Part shown: one piece after another, positions 52,826 to 62,146 of the stretch
How positions within the stretch are numbered: the first letter of the stretch is position 1
Layout of the letters: the number at the start of each line of letters is the position of its first letter
NCBI RefSeq assembly: GCF_000284255.1
Contig: NC_017075.1
Coordinates: forward strand, 2,418,001-2,482,000
Direction of reading: 5' to 3'
DNA from: Rubrivivax gelatinosus IL144
GTDB lineage: Bacteria > Pseudomonadota > Gammaproteobacteria > Burkholderiales > Burkholderiaceae_C
DNA length: 64,000 nucleotides
Notes under the pieces: generated by a model
Databases searched by the model: none
Told to the model about the DNA's origin: nothing
Seen by the model: the letters and a program-made list of their open reading frames with translations, nothing else
Program-made: the position numbers and the translations under genes

Positions 52826-53770
52826 ATGCGCGCCTTCCACTCGGACCGCTTCGTGCTGCCGCTGCCGGCCGGCCACCCCTTCCCGATGAGCAAGTACCGC
52901 TTGCTGCGCGAGGCGGTGGCGGCGACGCTGCCGCAGATCGCCGTCGAAGCGGCACCGGCGGCCAGCGACGGTGAACTGGCGCTGGCGCACGAACCGGCCT
53001 GGATCGACGCCGTCAGCCACGGCACGACCAGCGCCGCGCAGCAGCGCGAGATCGGCTTCCCCTGGAGCGAGGCGATGGCCGAACGCGCCCGGCGCTCGGT
53101 CGGCGCGACGATCGCCGCGGCGCGTGCCGCGCTGTTCGACGGCGACGGCGTCGCCGCCAACCTGGCCGGCGGCACGCACCACGCCTACGCGCACAAAGGC
53201 TCGGGCTACTGCGTGTTCAACGACGTCGCCGTGGCCGCCCGCCTGATGCAGGCCGAGTGGCACCGCATGCACCGCGCCGGGCTGCAGGTGCTGGTCGTCG
53301 ACCTCGACGTGCACCAGGGCAACGGCACGGCCTCGATCTTCCGCGACGACGCCAGCGTCTTCACGCTGTCCTTGCACGGCGCGAAGAACTTCCCGTTCCG
53401 CAAGGAAGCCAGCGACCTGGACGTCGAACTGCCCGACGGCTGCGCCGACGCCGAGTACCTGGCGGCGCTGGACGCCGCGCTGGCCGAGGCCTGGCGCCGA
53501 TTGCCGACGCCGCCCGGGCTGGCCTTCTATCTGGCCGGCGCCGACCCGCACGAGGGCGACCGCCTGGGCCGCCTGAAGCTGAGCGCCGAAGGCCTTGCCG
53601 AACGCGACCGGCGCGTCTTCGCCGCGCTGGCCGCGCGCCGCGTGCCGGTCGTCGTGACGATGGCCGGCGGCTACGGCCGCGACATCGCCGTCACCGTCGA
53701 GATCCAGCGCCGCACGCTGGAAAACGCGTTGGCGGCGCAGCGCGCCTGGACCGGAGAATCGTCCGCATGA
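52826..53770 (+). CDS. histone deacetylase-like amidohydrolase
   Basis: A 314-residue member of the HDAC/acetylpolyamine amidohydrolase superfamily. The zinc site and charge relay are visible: [19 protein letters not shown] around residue 110, [16 protein letters not shown] around 155, and [11 protein letters not shown] around 235. Bacterial members remove acetyl groups from small amines, lysine side chains or acetoin-like compounds, and the substrate is not evident. The -10 TAGAAT ends eight bases from ATG, so the leader is nearly absent. The stop overlaps the thioesterase start (ATGA). Confidence 0.9.
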   Translation: MRAFHSDRFVLPLPAGHPFPMSKYRLLREAVAATLPQIAVEAAPAASDGELALAHEPAWIDAVSHGTTSAAQQREIGFPWSEAMAERARRSVGATIAAARAALFDGDGVAANLAGGTHHAYAHKGSGYCVFNDVAVAARLMQAEWHRMHRAGLQVLVVDLDVHQGNGTASIFRDDASVFTLSLHGAKNFPFRKEASDLDVELPDGCADAEYLAALDAALAEAWRRLPTPPGLAFYLAGADPHEGDRLGRLKLSAEGLAERDRRVFAALAARRVPVVVTMAGGYGRDIAVTVEIQRRTLENALAAQRAWTGESSA

Positions 53771-54210
53771 GCCACCGCCCGCAGCCGCTGCCGCGCAGCC
53801 ACTACCCACGTTTCGACTCGATCACGACACGCTGGATGGACAACGACGTCTACGGCCACGTCAACAACGTCGTCTACTACAGCTTCTTCGACACCGCGGT
53901 GAACCGCTGGCTGATCGAGGCCGGCGCGCTGGACATCCACGCCGGCGAGGTCATCGGCCTGGTCGTCGAGACCCGGTGCCAGTACTTCGCGCCGCTGGCC
54001 TTCCCGCAGCGCGTCGACGCGGGCCTGCGCGTCGCGCACGTCGGCCGCTCCAGCGTGCGCTACGAGGTCGGCCTGTTCGCCGAAGGCGAGCCGACGACGG
54101 CTGCCGCCGGCCACTTCATCCACGTCTACGTCGACCGGGCCACGCGGCGCCCGGTCGCGCTGCCGCCGGCGCTGCTCGCCGCCCTGCAACCGCTCGTCCT
54201 TCCCGCATGA
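53767..54210 (+). CDS. acyl-CoA thioesterase, 4-hydroxybenzoyl-CoA thioesterase/YbgC-like hotdog
   Basis: A 147-residue hotdog-fold thioesterase. The signature [20 protein letters not shown], with Asp in MDND and the HVNN segment, is the active-site turn of the family. It is probably cytosolic and hydrolyses an acyl-CoA. It is coupled to the HDAC-like gene by ATGA and to the nitroreductase by another ATGA, forming a four-gene unit ending in the hydroxyacid dehydrogenase. The pathway is unknown. Confidence 0.9.
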   Translation: MSHRPQPLPRSHYPRFDSITTRWMDNDVYGHVNNVVYYSFFDTAVNRWLIEAGALDIHAGEVIGLVVETRCQYFAPLAFPQRVDAGLRVAHVGRSSVRYEVGLFAEGEPTTAAAGHFIHVYVDRATRRPVALPPALLAALQPLVLPA

Positions 54211-54908
54211 GACCCACACCCGAAACCATCTCCGCGGTCGATGCCGCGATCACGTCGCGCCGCTCGATCCGCGCCTTCCGTCCCGACCCGGTGCCGCGCG
54301 AGACCGTCGAACGCATCCTCGAGGTCGCTTCGCGTGCACCCTCGGGCACCAACGTGCAGCCCTGGAAGGTGACGGTGCTGACCGGGGCCGCCAAGGCTCG
54401 GCTGTCGGCACGCATTCGCGCCGCCTACGACGACCCGGCCGAACGTGCGCGCCACGCCGAGGAGTACGCCTATTACCCGGCCGAATGGGTCTCGCCCTAC
54501 ATCGAGCGCCGGCGCAAGGTCGGCTGGGACCTGTACGGGCTGCTGGGCATCGCCAAGACCGACAAGGCGCGCATGCACGCGCAGCACGGCCGCAACTACG
54601 CCTTCTTCGACGCGCCGGTGGGCTTGATCTTCACGATAGCCCGCGTGCTCGGCCAGGGCAGCTGGCTGGACTACGGCATGTTCCTGCAGAACGTGATGGT
54701 CGCCGCGCGGGCCCGCGGGCTCGACACCTGCCCGCAGGCCGCGTTCACGCAGTTCCACCGCATCGTCGCCGACGAGCTGGCCTTGCCCGACAGCGAGATG
54801 CTCGTCTGCGGCATGGCGCTCGGATACGCCGACCCCGAGGCGCCCGAGAATGCCCTCGTCACAGAGCGCGAGCCCGTCGCGGGTTTCGCGCGTTTCCTGG
54901 AGTCCTGA
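54207..54908 (+). CDS. nitroreductase-family FMN oxidoreductase
   Basis: A 233-residue NfnB-type flavoprotein. The FMN-phosphate arginines lie in [14 protein letters not shown], followed by [25 protein letters not shown] and [17 protein letters not shown] near the end are typical. It reduces nitroaromatics or quinones with NAD(P)H in vitro in most relatives; the true substrate is open. The start MRPTPETIS overlaps the thioesterase stop by 4 bp. The following gene's ATG abuts its TGA directly. Confidence 0.92.
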   Translation: MRPTPETISAVDAAITSRRSIRAFRPDPVPRETVERILEVASRAPSGTNVQPWKVTVLTGAAKARLSARIRAAYDDPAERARHAEEYAYYPAEWVSPYIERRRKVGWDLYGLLGIAKTDKARMHAQHGRNYAFFDAPVGLIFTIARVLGQGSWLDYGMFLQNVMVAARARGLDTCPQAAFTQFHRIVADELALPDSEMLVCGMALGYADPEAPENALVTEREPVAGFARFLES

Positions 54909-55895
54909 ATGTCCCGTCCCGCCGTGCTCGTCGCCCGAGCCGTGTTCCCCGAAGTCCTCGAGCGCCTGAGCCGCCATTTCGAGGTCGAAGCCAACCCCGA
55001 CGACAGCGCCTGGAGCCGCGAGGAGCTGCTTGCCCGACTGGCCGGCAAGTCCGGCCTGTTCGCCACCGGCAGCGTGCAGGTCGACGCCGCGCTGCTCGAG
55101 GCCTGCCCGCAGCTGCGGGTCGTGGCCAACATGGCGGTCGGCTACAACAATCTGGACATCCCCGCCTTCAACGCCCGCGGCGTGCTGGCGACCAACACGC
55201 CCGAGGTGCTGACCGAGACCACGGCCGACTTCGGCTTCGGCCTGATGCTGGCCGCCGCGCGCCGCATGAGCGAGGCCGAGCGCTATCTGCGCGCCGGCGA
55301 GTGGAAACGCTGGCGCTACGACACGCTGACCGGCACCGACGTGCACGGCGCGACGCTGGGCATTCTCGGCATGGGCCGCATCGGCCAGGCCATCGCGCGC
55401 CGCGGCGCGCTGGGCTTCGGCATGAAGGTCATCTATCACAACCGCAGCCGCCTGCCGGCCGAGCAGGAGGCGCCGATCGGCGCGCGCTGGGTCGACAAGG
55501 CGACGCTGCTGGCCGAAGCCGACCACCTGGTGCTGGTGCTGCCCTACAGCCCCGAGAGCCACCACGCGATCGGCGCGGCCGAACTGGCGGCGATGAAGCC
55601 GACGGCGACGCTGACCAACGTCGCGCGTGGCGGCATCGTCGACGACCGCGCGCTGATCGCCGCGCTGCGCGAGCAGCGCATCGCCGCCGCCGCGCTCGAC
55701 GTCTACGAAGGCGAGCCGGCCTTCGACCCCGGCTTCCTGGAGCTGCCCAACGTCGTGCTGACGCCGCACATCGCCAGCGCGACGGTGGCCACGCGCCGGG
55801 CGATGGCCGAGCTGGCGGCCGACAACCTGATCGCGGCGCTCACCGGCGGCACGCCGCCGACGCCGGTCAACCCCGAGGTGCTGGCGCGGCGCTGA
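54909..55895 (+). CDS. D-2-hydroxyacid dehydrogenase (glyoxylate/hydroxypyruvate reductase type)
   Basis: A 328-residue enzyme of the GhrB group that reduces glyoxylate or hydroxypyruvate with NAD(P)H. The nucleotide loop is GILGMGRIGQAIARR. The catalytic Arg lies in TNVARGGIVDD, Glu in YEGEPAFDP, and His in TPHIASATVATR. The NAD/NADP choice loop reads YHNRSRL, where the Arg suggests NADPH. It begins immediately at the nitroreductase stop (TGAATG). Its stop is adjacent to that of otsB, tail to tail. Confidence 0.92.
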   Translation: MSRPAVLVARAVFPEVLERLSRHFEVEANPDDSAWSREELLARLAGKSGLFATGSVQVDAALLEACPQLRVVANMAVGYNNLDIPAFNARGVLATNTPEVLTETTADFGFGLMLAAARRMSEAERYLRAGEWKRWRYDTLTGTDVHGATLGILGMGRIGQAIARRGALGFGMKVIYHNRSRLPAEQEAPIGARWVDKATLLAEADHLVLVLPYSPESHHAIGAAELAAMKPTATLTNVARGGIVDDRALIAALREQRIAAAALDVYEGEPAFDPGFLELPNVVLTPHIASATVATRRAMAELAADNLIAALTGGTPPTPVNPEVLARR

Positions 55896-56666
55896 TCAGC
55901 CGCGTGCCGGCAGCAGCGCCAGCAACTGCTCGAGCAGCTGCGCCACCTCGGACTGGCTGTCGAGAAAGAACCGCGCCTGTGAGGCCGGTTCGCGGCCGAC
56001 GCGCAGCGTCAGCCAGTGCAGCGGCGCGCGTTCGAACACGACCTCGTCGTTGACGTCGTCGCCGACGAAGAGCGCGCTCTCGCAGCCGGCGGCGGCGACC
56101 AGCGCGAAGATCGCGTCGGCCTTGTCCGGCGCGTCGGCGCCCACGACGTTGACGACGCACTTGCCGCCGAAGCGCCGCAGGCCGGTGTCCAGCGTGCCCA
56201 GCGTCGTGTCGATCGCGGCCAGCGCCGCGTCGCGGTCGCGCGCCAGGCGGTAGTGCAGGGCCAGCGAATGCTGCTTGTCCTCGATGCGCACACCGGCGGC
56301 GGCCAGCGCCGGTTCGGTCTCGCCGAGGTGGCGGCGCAGCGCGTCGAGTGCCAGCGTCGTCTGCGCCGAGGTCGGCGCGATCGGGTTCTCGGCGCCGTGG
56401 TTGCCGACCACCCAGGCCGGCTCGAAGCCCAGCCGCGGGCGCACGTCGCCGATCGAGCGCCCGGTGACGATGGCCAGCGGCCGGCGCGCGGCGAGCTGCG
56501 CCAGTCGGCGCGACAGCGCCGCCGAGATGCGTGCGTCCTCGGGGCGCGCGACGATGGGCGCCAGCGTGCCGTCGAAGTCGAAGGCCAGCAGCGGGTCGCG
56601 GCGGCAGATGGCTTCCAGTGCGGCCTGGCCTTCGGGCGAAAAGAGATGTCGTTTGGGCGTGTTCAT
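55896..56666 (-). CDS. otsB: trehalose-6-phosphate phosphatase
   Basis: A 256-residue HAD phosphatase that removes phosphate from trehalose-6-phosphate. Motif I is LLAFDFDGTLAPIVA (nucleophile Asp and acid Asp), motif II IVTGRS, and motif IV LFVGDDVNDEVVF. WVVGNHGAEN is also typical of OtsB. ATG 56666 overlaps the otsA stop (ATGA), so synthase and phosphatase are made together. Trehalose is made for osmotic or desiccation protection. Confidence 0.94.
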   Translation of the reverse strand: MNTPKRHLFSPEGQAALEAICRRDPLLAFDFDGTLAPIVARPEDARISAALSRRLAQLAARRPLAIVTGRSIGDVRPRLGFEPAWVVGNHGAENPIAPTSAQTTLALDALRRHLGETEPALAAAGVRIEDKQHSLALHYRLARDRDAALAAIDTTLGTLDTGLRRFGGKCVVNVVGADAPDKADAIFALVAAAGCESALFVGDDVNDEVVFERAPLHWLTLRVGREPASQARFFLDSQSEVAQLLEQLLALLPARG

Positions 56667-58912
56667 CGGCTGCGGTGCCGGTAGCGCTCGACGCGGGCCT
56701 CGATGCGTTCGCGCAGGCGCGAGCGTCCGGCGTCGGCAAGCATCAGGCCCGCCCAGCGGAAGACGTTGGCCTCGCGGATCGTCATTCGCAGGCTGGCCAT
56801 GCGTTCGCGCTGCTCGGCGCGCGGCATCGTCAGCGCGCGGTGCAGCGCGTCGGCCGTCTCCTCGACGTGGTAGGGGTTCACGATCAGGGCTTCGTTCAGT
56901 TCGCGTGCGGCACCGGCGAAGCGGCTGAGGATCAGCACGCCTGCTTCGTCGTCGCGCGCCGCGCAGTACTCCTTGCAGACCAGGTTCATGCCGTCGTGCA
57001 GGCTGGTGACGACGCAGACCTCGCTGGCGCGGTAGAGCTCGTTGACGGCGTCGCTGTCGTGGTGCTCCGCGAGCAGCCGCACCGGCTGCCAGTGTTCGTT
57101 GCCGAAACGCGTGTTGATGCGTTCGGTGATCTCCTTGATGCGGTCCTGGAAGACGCGGTACTCGGGCAGCGAGCTGCGCGTCGGCGCGGCCACCTGCACG
57201 AAGCTGAAGCGGTCGATCCAGCGCGGGTACTTCTCCAGCAGGCGCTCGACGGCGTGCAGGCGCTCGACGATGCCCTTGGTGTAGTCGAAGCGGTCGACGC
57301 CGCAGGCGATCAGCTGGTCCTCGGGCAGGCCCAGGCGGCGGCGTACCGCGAGGCGGCACTCGTCGACCGAGGGCCAGCGCGCCACCGTCGCCTCGTCGGG
57401 CCACTCGATGGAGATCGGGTAGCTCTCGATGAAGGTCTCGTCGTCGCGGTAGGACACGACCGAGTGCTCGTGTTCGATGCGCGCCTCGAGATAGCGGTCC
57501 ACCGTCTCGATGAAGTTCTTGCAGTGGTAGCGCGTGTGAAAGCCCAGGATCGTGCTGCCCAGCATGCCTTCGAGCAGCTCGCGGCGCCACGGGCAGATGC
57601 CGAAGCTCTCGGGGTTGGGCCAGGGGATATGCCAGAAGGTCAGGATCGTCGCGCGCGGCAGCTTGGCGCGCACCATCGCCGGCAGCAGCGCGAAGTGGTA
57701 GTCCTGCACCAGCACGATCGGGTCTTCGCTGCGCGCCTCGGCGACCACCGCGTCGGCGAAACGCTGATTGACCTCGCGGTAGCGCTGCCAGTCGGACTCG
57801 CGGAACACCGGGCGCACGTGGGCCACGTGGCACAGCGGCCACAAGCCTTCGTTGGCGAAACCGAAGTAGTAGCCGGCTTCCTCTTCCTCGGTGAGCCAGA
57901 GGCGGCGCAGCGTGTAGTCCTCGTGGCCCGGCGGCACGCGGATGCGGTCGTTCGCGTCGACGACCTCGCGGTCGGCGCTGCCGCTGCCGTGCGCGATCCA
58001 GGTGCCTGAGCAGGCGCGCATCACCGGTTCGACGGCGGTCACCAGGCCGCTGGCCGGGCGTTTGACGACGACGCTGCCGTCTTCGTTGCGCTGGTGCAGG
58101 TAGGGCTCGCGGTTGGAGACGACGATGACCTCGTCTCCGCGCAGCTGGGTGCGCAGCAGCAGGCGCAGGCGCTCGGCAGTCCATTCGGACTCAAGCCCCA
58201 GCGAGCGCCGGTACTCGTCTTCGAGGTCGCGCAGCCGCGAGCGCAGCTCCAGCGCCAGCGGTTCCAGCTCGGGCGAGGGCTCGTCGACCAGCGGCCGCAC
58301 GATGCCTTCGCCGCGCAGCAGCGCACGCGCGCCGCGCATCCAGCCGCGCCAGCTGACCTGGGCGACGACCATCGTGATCAGCGAGATCGTCACGCCCAGC
58401 GCGATGATCAGGATCAGCAGGTAGCGCCGCGTGTCCTGGCTGCGACGCTCGATGAAGCTCATGTCCTGCAGCAGCACCAGTTCGCCGACCTGGCCGGTCT
58501 CGCCCTGCACCGGGTAGATGCCGGCGTGCACCGCGCCGCCGGCGATCGACAGCTCGGGGTCGGGGCGCGACGCGGCCTCGCGCACCTGGGCGCAGGACAG
58601 GTCGGGCGGGAAACCGTAGCTGGCCACCGCCAGCCGGTCGCCGGGTTCGCACAGGCCGATGGCGACCATGCGTTCGTCCTGTACGGCGCGGTTGAACAGG
58701 CTGCGCAGGCGGTTGGCACGGCGGCCGTCGGACAGCGACTCGACGATCGAGTCCGACAGCGTGTTGGCGACGAGGTTGCCGCGGGTGCTGAGGTCGCGCG
58801 CGAACCAGCGCAGCGTCAGTTTGTCCATCAACGGCAGCGCCAGGTAGGCGGCTGCCACCAGCGTCGCGACCAGCGGGAGCAGGAAGCGCAGCTGCAGGCG
58901 CAGGGTTCGCAT
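56663..58912 (-). CDS. otsA: membrane-anchored trehalose-6-phosphate synthase
   Basis: A 749-residue protein, about 270 residues longer than E. coli OtsA. The extra N-terminus holds TM1 (about 8-28), a periplasmic domain of about 135 residues with two cysteines, TM2 (about 165-190) and a HAMP/coiled linker, exactly like a sensor module. The GT20 synthase follows from residue 260: [46 protein letters not shown] and [17 protein letters not shown]. It joins UDP-glucose and glucose-6-phosphate. The sensor-like front may tune activity to membrane or osmotic state (inference). It is followed by otsB. Confidence 0.92.
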   Translation of the reverse strand: MRTLRLQLRFLLPLVATLVAAAYLALPLMDKLTLRWFARDLSTRGNLVANTLSDSIVESLSDGRRANRLRSLFNRAVQDERMVAIGLCEPGDRLAVASYGFPPDLSCAQVREAASRPDPELSIAGGAVHAGIYPVQGETGQVGELVLLQDMSFIERRSQDTRRYLLILIIALGVTISLITMVVAQVSWRGWMRGARALLRGEGIVRPLVDEPSPELEPLALELRSRLRDLEDEYRRSLGLESEWTAERLRLLLRTQLRGDEVIVVSNREPYLHQRNEDGSVVVKRPASGLVTAVEPVMRACSGTWIAHGSGSADREVVDANDRIRVPPGHEDYTLRRLWLTEEEEAGYYFGFANEGLWPLCHVAHVRPVFRESDWQRYREVNQRFADAVVAEARSEDPIVLVQDYHFALLPAMVRAKLPRATILTFWHIPWPNPESFGICPWRRELLEGMLGSTILGFHTRYHCKNFIETVDRYLEARIEHEHSVVSYRDDETFIESYPISIEWPDEATVARWPSVDECRLAVRRRLGLPEDQLIACGVDRFDYTKGIVERLHAVERLLEKYPRWIDRFSFVQVAAPTRSSLPEYRVFQDRIKEITERINTRFGNEHWQPVRLLAEHHDSDAVNELYRASEVCVVTSLHDGMNLVCKEYCAARDDEAGVLILSRFAGAARELNEALIVNPYHVEETADALHRALTMPRAEQRERMASLRMTIREANVFRWAGLMLADAGRSRLRERIEARVERYRHRSR

Positions 58913-58979
58913 CAGGGCGGTGGAACGGGCGATCGAGGCGTCCGAGCAGTTCAAAGAGAGGTGGGCACTGTAGCGAGCG

Positions 58980-59005
58980 ACCCTCACATTCGTGAGAACC
59001 CTCAC
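58980..59005 (-). promoter_or_regulatory. GTGAGGGT direct repeat in the otsA-rmuC intergenic region
   Basis: On the minus strand GTGAGGGT occurs twice with an 18-bp period (59005-58998 and 58987-58980). A smaller palindrome, CTCAC-N4-GTGAG (58983-58996), is nested inside. A TACAGT -10-like hexamer follows toward otsA (near 58968-58973), placing the repeats in the activator zone. No regulator is identified. Confidence 0.4.
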
Positions 59006-59074
59006 GGATCGCGGGCATGAATCCCGCTTTCGCCGGCGGCACCAGGCCGGGGCCGGGCCTGAGACAATGGCGCG

Positions 59075-60352
59075 ATGCCCGAATGGACCGTTCCGGCGCT
59101 GCTGGCGCTGAACCTGCTGCTGCTGGCCTGGATCGCACTGCGCCGCCCCGATGACGGGGCCGAGCGCCGACTCGAGACCGAACTGCGCGACGAGTTCGCG
59201 CGCACGACGACCACGCTGCGTGCCGACCTGGCGACGCTGCAGCGCTCGCTGCTGGCCCACGGCGGCGAGAACCAGCGCACGCAGAACGAGCAGATCGACG
59301 CGATCCGCCGCCAGTTCGCCGCGTCGCAGGTGCAGGCCGAGGCCTCGATGCGCCGCTTCGGCGAGACGCTGGCCGAGCGCCTGCAGGCGCTGTCCGACGC
59401 CAACGAACGCCGCCTGGCCGCGCTGCAGGACGGCAACGAGCGCAAGCTCGAGCAGATGCGCGCCACGGTCGACGAGAAGCTGCAGTCGACGCTGGAGCAG
59501 CGCCTGGGCGAGAGCTTCCGCCAGGTCGCCGAACGCCTGGAGCAGGTGCACCGCGGCCTGGGCGAGATGCAGACGCTGGCGCGCGACGTCGGTGCGCTGA
59601 GCCGGGTGCTGACGAACGTGAAGACACGCGGCGTCTTCGGCGAGGTGCAGCTCGCCGCGCTGCTGGAGCAGGTGTTCACGGCCGAGCAGTACGCGGCCAA
59701 CGTCGCCACCGTGCCCGGCAGCAACGAACGCGTGGAGTTCGCGATCCGCCTGCCGGGCCAGAAGGACGGTGCGCCGCTGTGGCTGCCGATCGACGCCAAG
59801 TTCCCGCGCGAGGACTACGAACGCCTGCTCGACGCCCACGAGCGCGCCGACGCCGCCGGCGTCGAGACCGCGGCGCGTGCGATCGAGCAGCGTCTGCGCG
59901 CCGAGGCGCGCACGATCCGCCAGAAGTACGTCGCGCCGCCGCACACCACCGACTTCGCGATCCTCTTCGTGCCCACCGAAGGCCTGTATGCCGAGGCGCT
60001 GCGCCGCCCCGGGCTGGTCGACGCGCTGCAGCGCGAGCACCGCGTGATGCTCGCCGGGCCGACGACGCTGCTGGCGACGCTCAACAGCCTGCAGATGGGT
60101 TTCCGCACGCTGGCGCTGGAACGCCGCTCGGCCGAGGTCTGGGAGGTGCTGGGCGCGGTGAAGACCGAGTTCGGCAAGTTCGGCGAGGTGCTCGCCAAGA
60201 CCAAGAAGAAGCTCGAAGAGGCGCACGGCGCGATCGACCAGGCCGAGGTGCGCACGCGGCAGATGGCACGCCAGCTGAAGGGCGTCGAGGCCTTGCCCGA
60301 AGGCCGTGCGGTCGAGCTGCTGCCCACCCAGGGCGAGGGCCGTGATGGCTGA
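59075..60352 (+). CDS. rmuC: DNA recombination protein RmuC
   Basis: A 425-residue RmuC. One N-terminal TM segment (about 5-22) anchors a long coiled coil (about 35-175, with repeated ERRLAALQDGNERKLEQM-like heptads). The nuclease-like core follows: VKTRGVFGEVQLAALLEQVF, then LPIDAKFPREDYERLL and LFVPTEGLYAEAL. RmuC limits inversions at short repeats. A GACAAT -10-like hexamer lies eight bases before the ATG, giving a minimal leader. It is divergent from otsA and overlaps the MFS gene by 8 bp. Confidence 0.94.
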   Translation: MPEWTVPALLALNLLLLAWIALRRPDDGAERRLETELRDEFARTTTTLRADLATLQRSLLAHGGENQRTQNEQIDAIRRQFAASQVQAEASMRRFGETLAERLQALSDANERRLAALQDGNERKLEQMRATVDEKLQSTLEQRLGESFRQVAERLEQVHRGLGEMQTLARDVGALSRVLTNVKTRGVFGEVQLAALLEQVFTAEQYAANVATVPGSNERVEFAIRLPGQKDGAPLWLPIDAKFPREDYERLLDAHERADAAGVETAARAIEQRLRAEARTIRQKYVAPPHTTDFAILFVPTEGLYAEALRRPGLVDALQREHRVMLAGPTTLLATLNSLQMGFRTLALERRSAEVWEVLGAVKTEFGKFGEVLAKTKKKLEEAHGAIDQAEVRTRQMARQLKGVEALPEGRAVELLPTQGEGRDG

Positions 60353-61529
60353 GACCGACGCGACACCGCAGCGCGGCCCCGGCTGGCTGGCGGCGCTGAT
60401 CGCCGGCCAGGTGGGGCTGCACGCGGCGATGGCCGGCTTGCGCATGGCCGCGCCGCTGCAGGCGCTGCGCGAGGGCTTCAGCCCCTGGGCCGTCGGCCTG
60501 CTGCTGGCGCTGTTCGCCGCCGCGCCGGTGGCGCTGGCGCTGCACTCGGGCCGCCTGGCCGACCGTCACGGTTACCACCGGCCGGTGCACATCGCCGTCG
60601 GGCTGGAAGTCGGCGCGCTGCTGCTGGCGGTGGCGGCCAGCTTCGCCGGCGGCACGCCGGGTTTCGTGCTGCTCTGCGTCGCGGCGATGCTGGCCGGCGC
60701 AGGCGCCAACATGGGCATGCTGACGATCCAGCGCACCGCCGGGCTGGCGGCGCACGACGGGCCGGAACGGGTGCGTGTCTTCAGCTGGCTGGGCATCGCG
60801 CCCTCGTTTTCCAACGTCGTCGGCCCGGTGGCGATCGGCTTCGCGATCGACCTCGCCGGCTTCGGCGCCGGTTACGCGCTGATGCTGCTGCTGCCGCTGG
60901 TGACGCTTTTCACCTCTCGGCGCGTGGCGCGCGTGGTGCCCCAGGCACGCCCGCCGCGCGACGGCACGGCCTGGGACTTGCTGGACTCGCCGGGCCTGAA
61001 ACGCCTGCTGCTCGTCAACTGGCTGCTGTCGATGTGCTGGGACGTGCACAGCTTCGCGGTGCCCATCCTCGGCCACGAACGCGGCTACAGCGCCTCGACG
61101 ATCGGCCTGGTGCTGGGCACGTTCACGATGTCGGTGACGGCGGTGCGCGCCGTGATTCCCTGGATCGCCGACCGCCTGGACGAAACGACGGTCGTGCGTG
61201 CCGCGATGCTGGGCACCGGCGTCGTCTTCGCCGCCTATCCGCTGGCCTCGTCGCCGTGGGCGATGGGCGGCTGCGCGGTGCTGCTGGGCGTGACGCTGGG
61301 CGCGGTGCAGCCGATGATCATGTCGACGCTGCACCAGCTGACGCCGGCCCACCGCCACGGCGAGGCGCTGGCTTTCCGTTCGATGGCGATCAACGCCTCG
61401 AGCACGGTGATGCCGCTGGTCTTCGGTGCCGCCGGCACGGTGGTCGGCGCGGCGGTGCTGTTCTGGGCCGTCGGCGGCGCGGTCGGTGCCGGCTCTTGGG
61501 TCGCGCGGCGGCCGACCGAAAGCGCCTAG
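60345..61529 (+). CDS. MFS transporter
   Basis: A 394-residue major facilitator protein with 12 TM helices. The loop 2-3 signature is present as GRLADRHGYHRP, and its half-repeat as DRLDETTVVRAA. Related proteins are drug or sugar exporters, and no substrate can be given. ATG 60345 lies inside the rmuC end, implying coupled translation. Its stop overlaps the convergent DUF4124 gene by 4 bp. Confidence 0.88.
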   Translation: MAETDATPQRGPGWLAALIAGQVGLHAAMAGLRMAAPLQALREGFSPWAVGLLLALFAAAPVALALHSGRLADRHGYHRPVHIAVGLEVGALLLAVAASFAGGTPGFVLLCVAAMLAGAGANMGMLTIQRTAGLAAHDGPERVRVFSWLGIAPSFSNVVGPVAIGFAIDLAGFGAGYALMLLLPLVTLFTSRRVARVVPQARPPRDGTAWDLLDSPGLKRLLLVNWLLSMCWDVHSFAVPILGHERGYSASTIGLVLGTFTMSVTAVRAVIPWIADRLDETTVVRAAMLGTGVVFAAYPLASSPWAMGGCAVLLGVTLGAVQPMIMSTLHQLTPAHRHGEALAFRSMAINASSTVMPLVFGAAGTVVGAAVLFWAVGGAVGAGSWVARRPTESA

Positions 61530-62137
61530 AAGCGGAAGCCGCCTTCGGCAGGCGGCGGCGCCTCGGCCGGCGAGGCCGATGCCGGCTCGGTGGCGGGGCG
61601 CGCGGTGCGCGCCGGTGCGGCTTCGGTGAGCGGCGTCACCGGCGGCGGCTGCCAGCTGCGCGGCAGCTTCGATTCCTTTGGATAGCCGGCGGCATCCAGA
61701 TAGGAGTTCCAGTCGGCCGGCGCCAGGCCGCGCAGCACCTGCTGGCCGACCGTCAGCGCCGGCACGGTGCGCGCGCCGGTCAGGCGTTCCAGCGCCAAGG
61801 TGTCGTCGTCGCTGGCGATGCGGCGTTCGCGGTAGGGCACGCCCCGCTGCAGCAGCAGGGCACGCGCGTTGTCGCAAGGCGGGCAGTCGGCGGCGGTGTA
61901 GAGCTGCACCGGGTAACGGGCGCTGGCCTGGCGCAGTTCCAGCGGCAGCGAGGCGTCGCCCAGCGGCGTCGTCTCGCCGTTGCGGCCCAGGCTGGTGATG
62001 CGCGCGTTGGCCGCGGCCGGCGGCCGGTCGGTGTAGGTGATGCTGCCGTCGGGCCCGATCACCTTGTACAGCGACCAGGCCGGGGACGCGGCCGCGACCA
62101 GCGCGGCGGCGATGGCGAGCTTCAGCGGGGCGGACAT
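61526..62137 (-). CDS. DUF4124 plus glutaredoxin-domain exported protein
   Basis: A 203-residue exported protein. The signal peptide ends AAASPAWS, followed by a DUF4124 segment (LYKVIGPDGSITYTDRPP). A glutaredoxin-like domain from about residue 75 has VQLYTAADCPPCDNARALL, giving a CPPC active site, and TGARTVPALTVG, the cis-Pro loop. A Pro/Ala-rich low-complexity tail closes it. A periplasmic thiol-disulfide role is likely. It lies 10 bp after the prlC stop in the same direction. Confidence 0.88.
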   Translation of the reverse strand: MSAPLKLAIAAALVAAASPAWSLYKVIGPDGSITYTDRPPAAANARITSLGRNGETTPLGDASLPLELRQASARYPVQLYTAADCPPCDNARALLLQRGVPYRERRIASDDDTLALERLTGARTVPALTVGQQVLRGLAPADWNSYLDAAGYPKESKLPRSWQPPPVTPLTEAAPARTARPATEPASASPAEAPPPAEGGFRF

Positions 62138-62146
62138 GCTGCCAAT

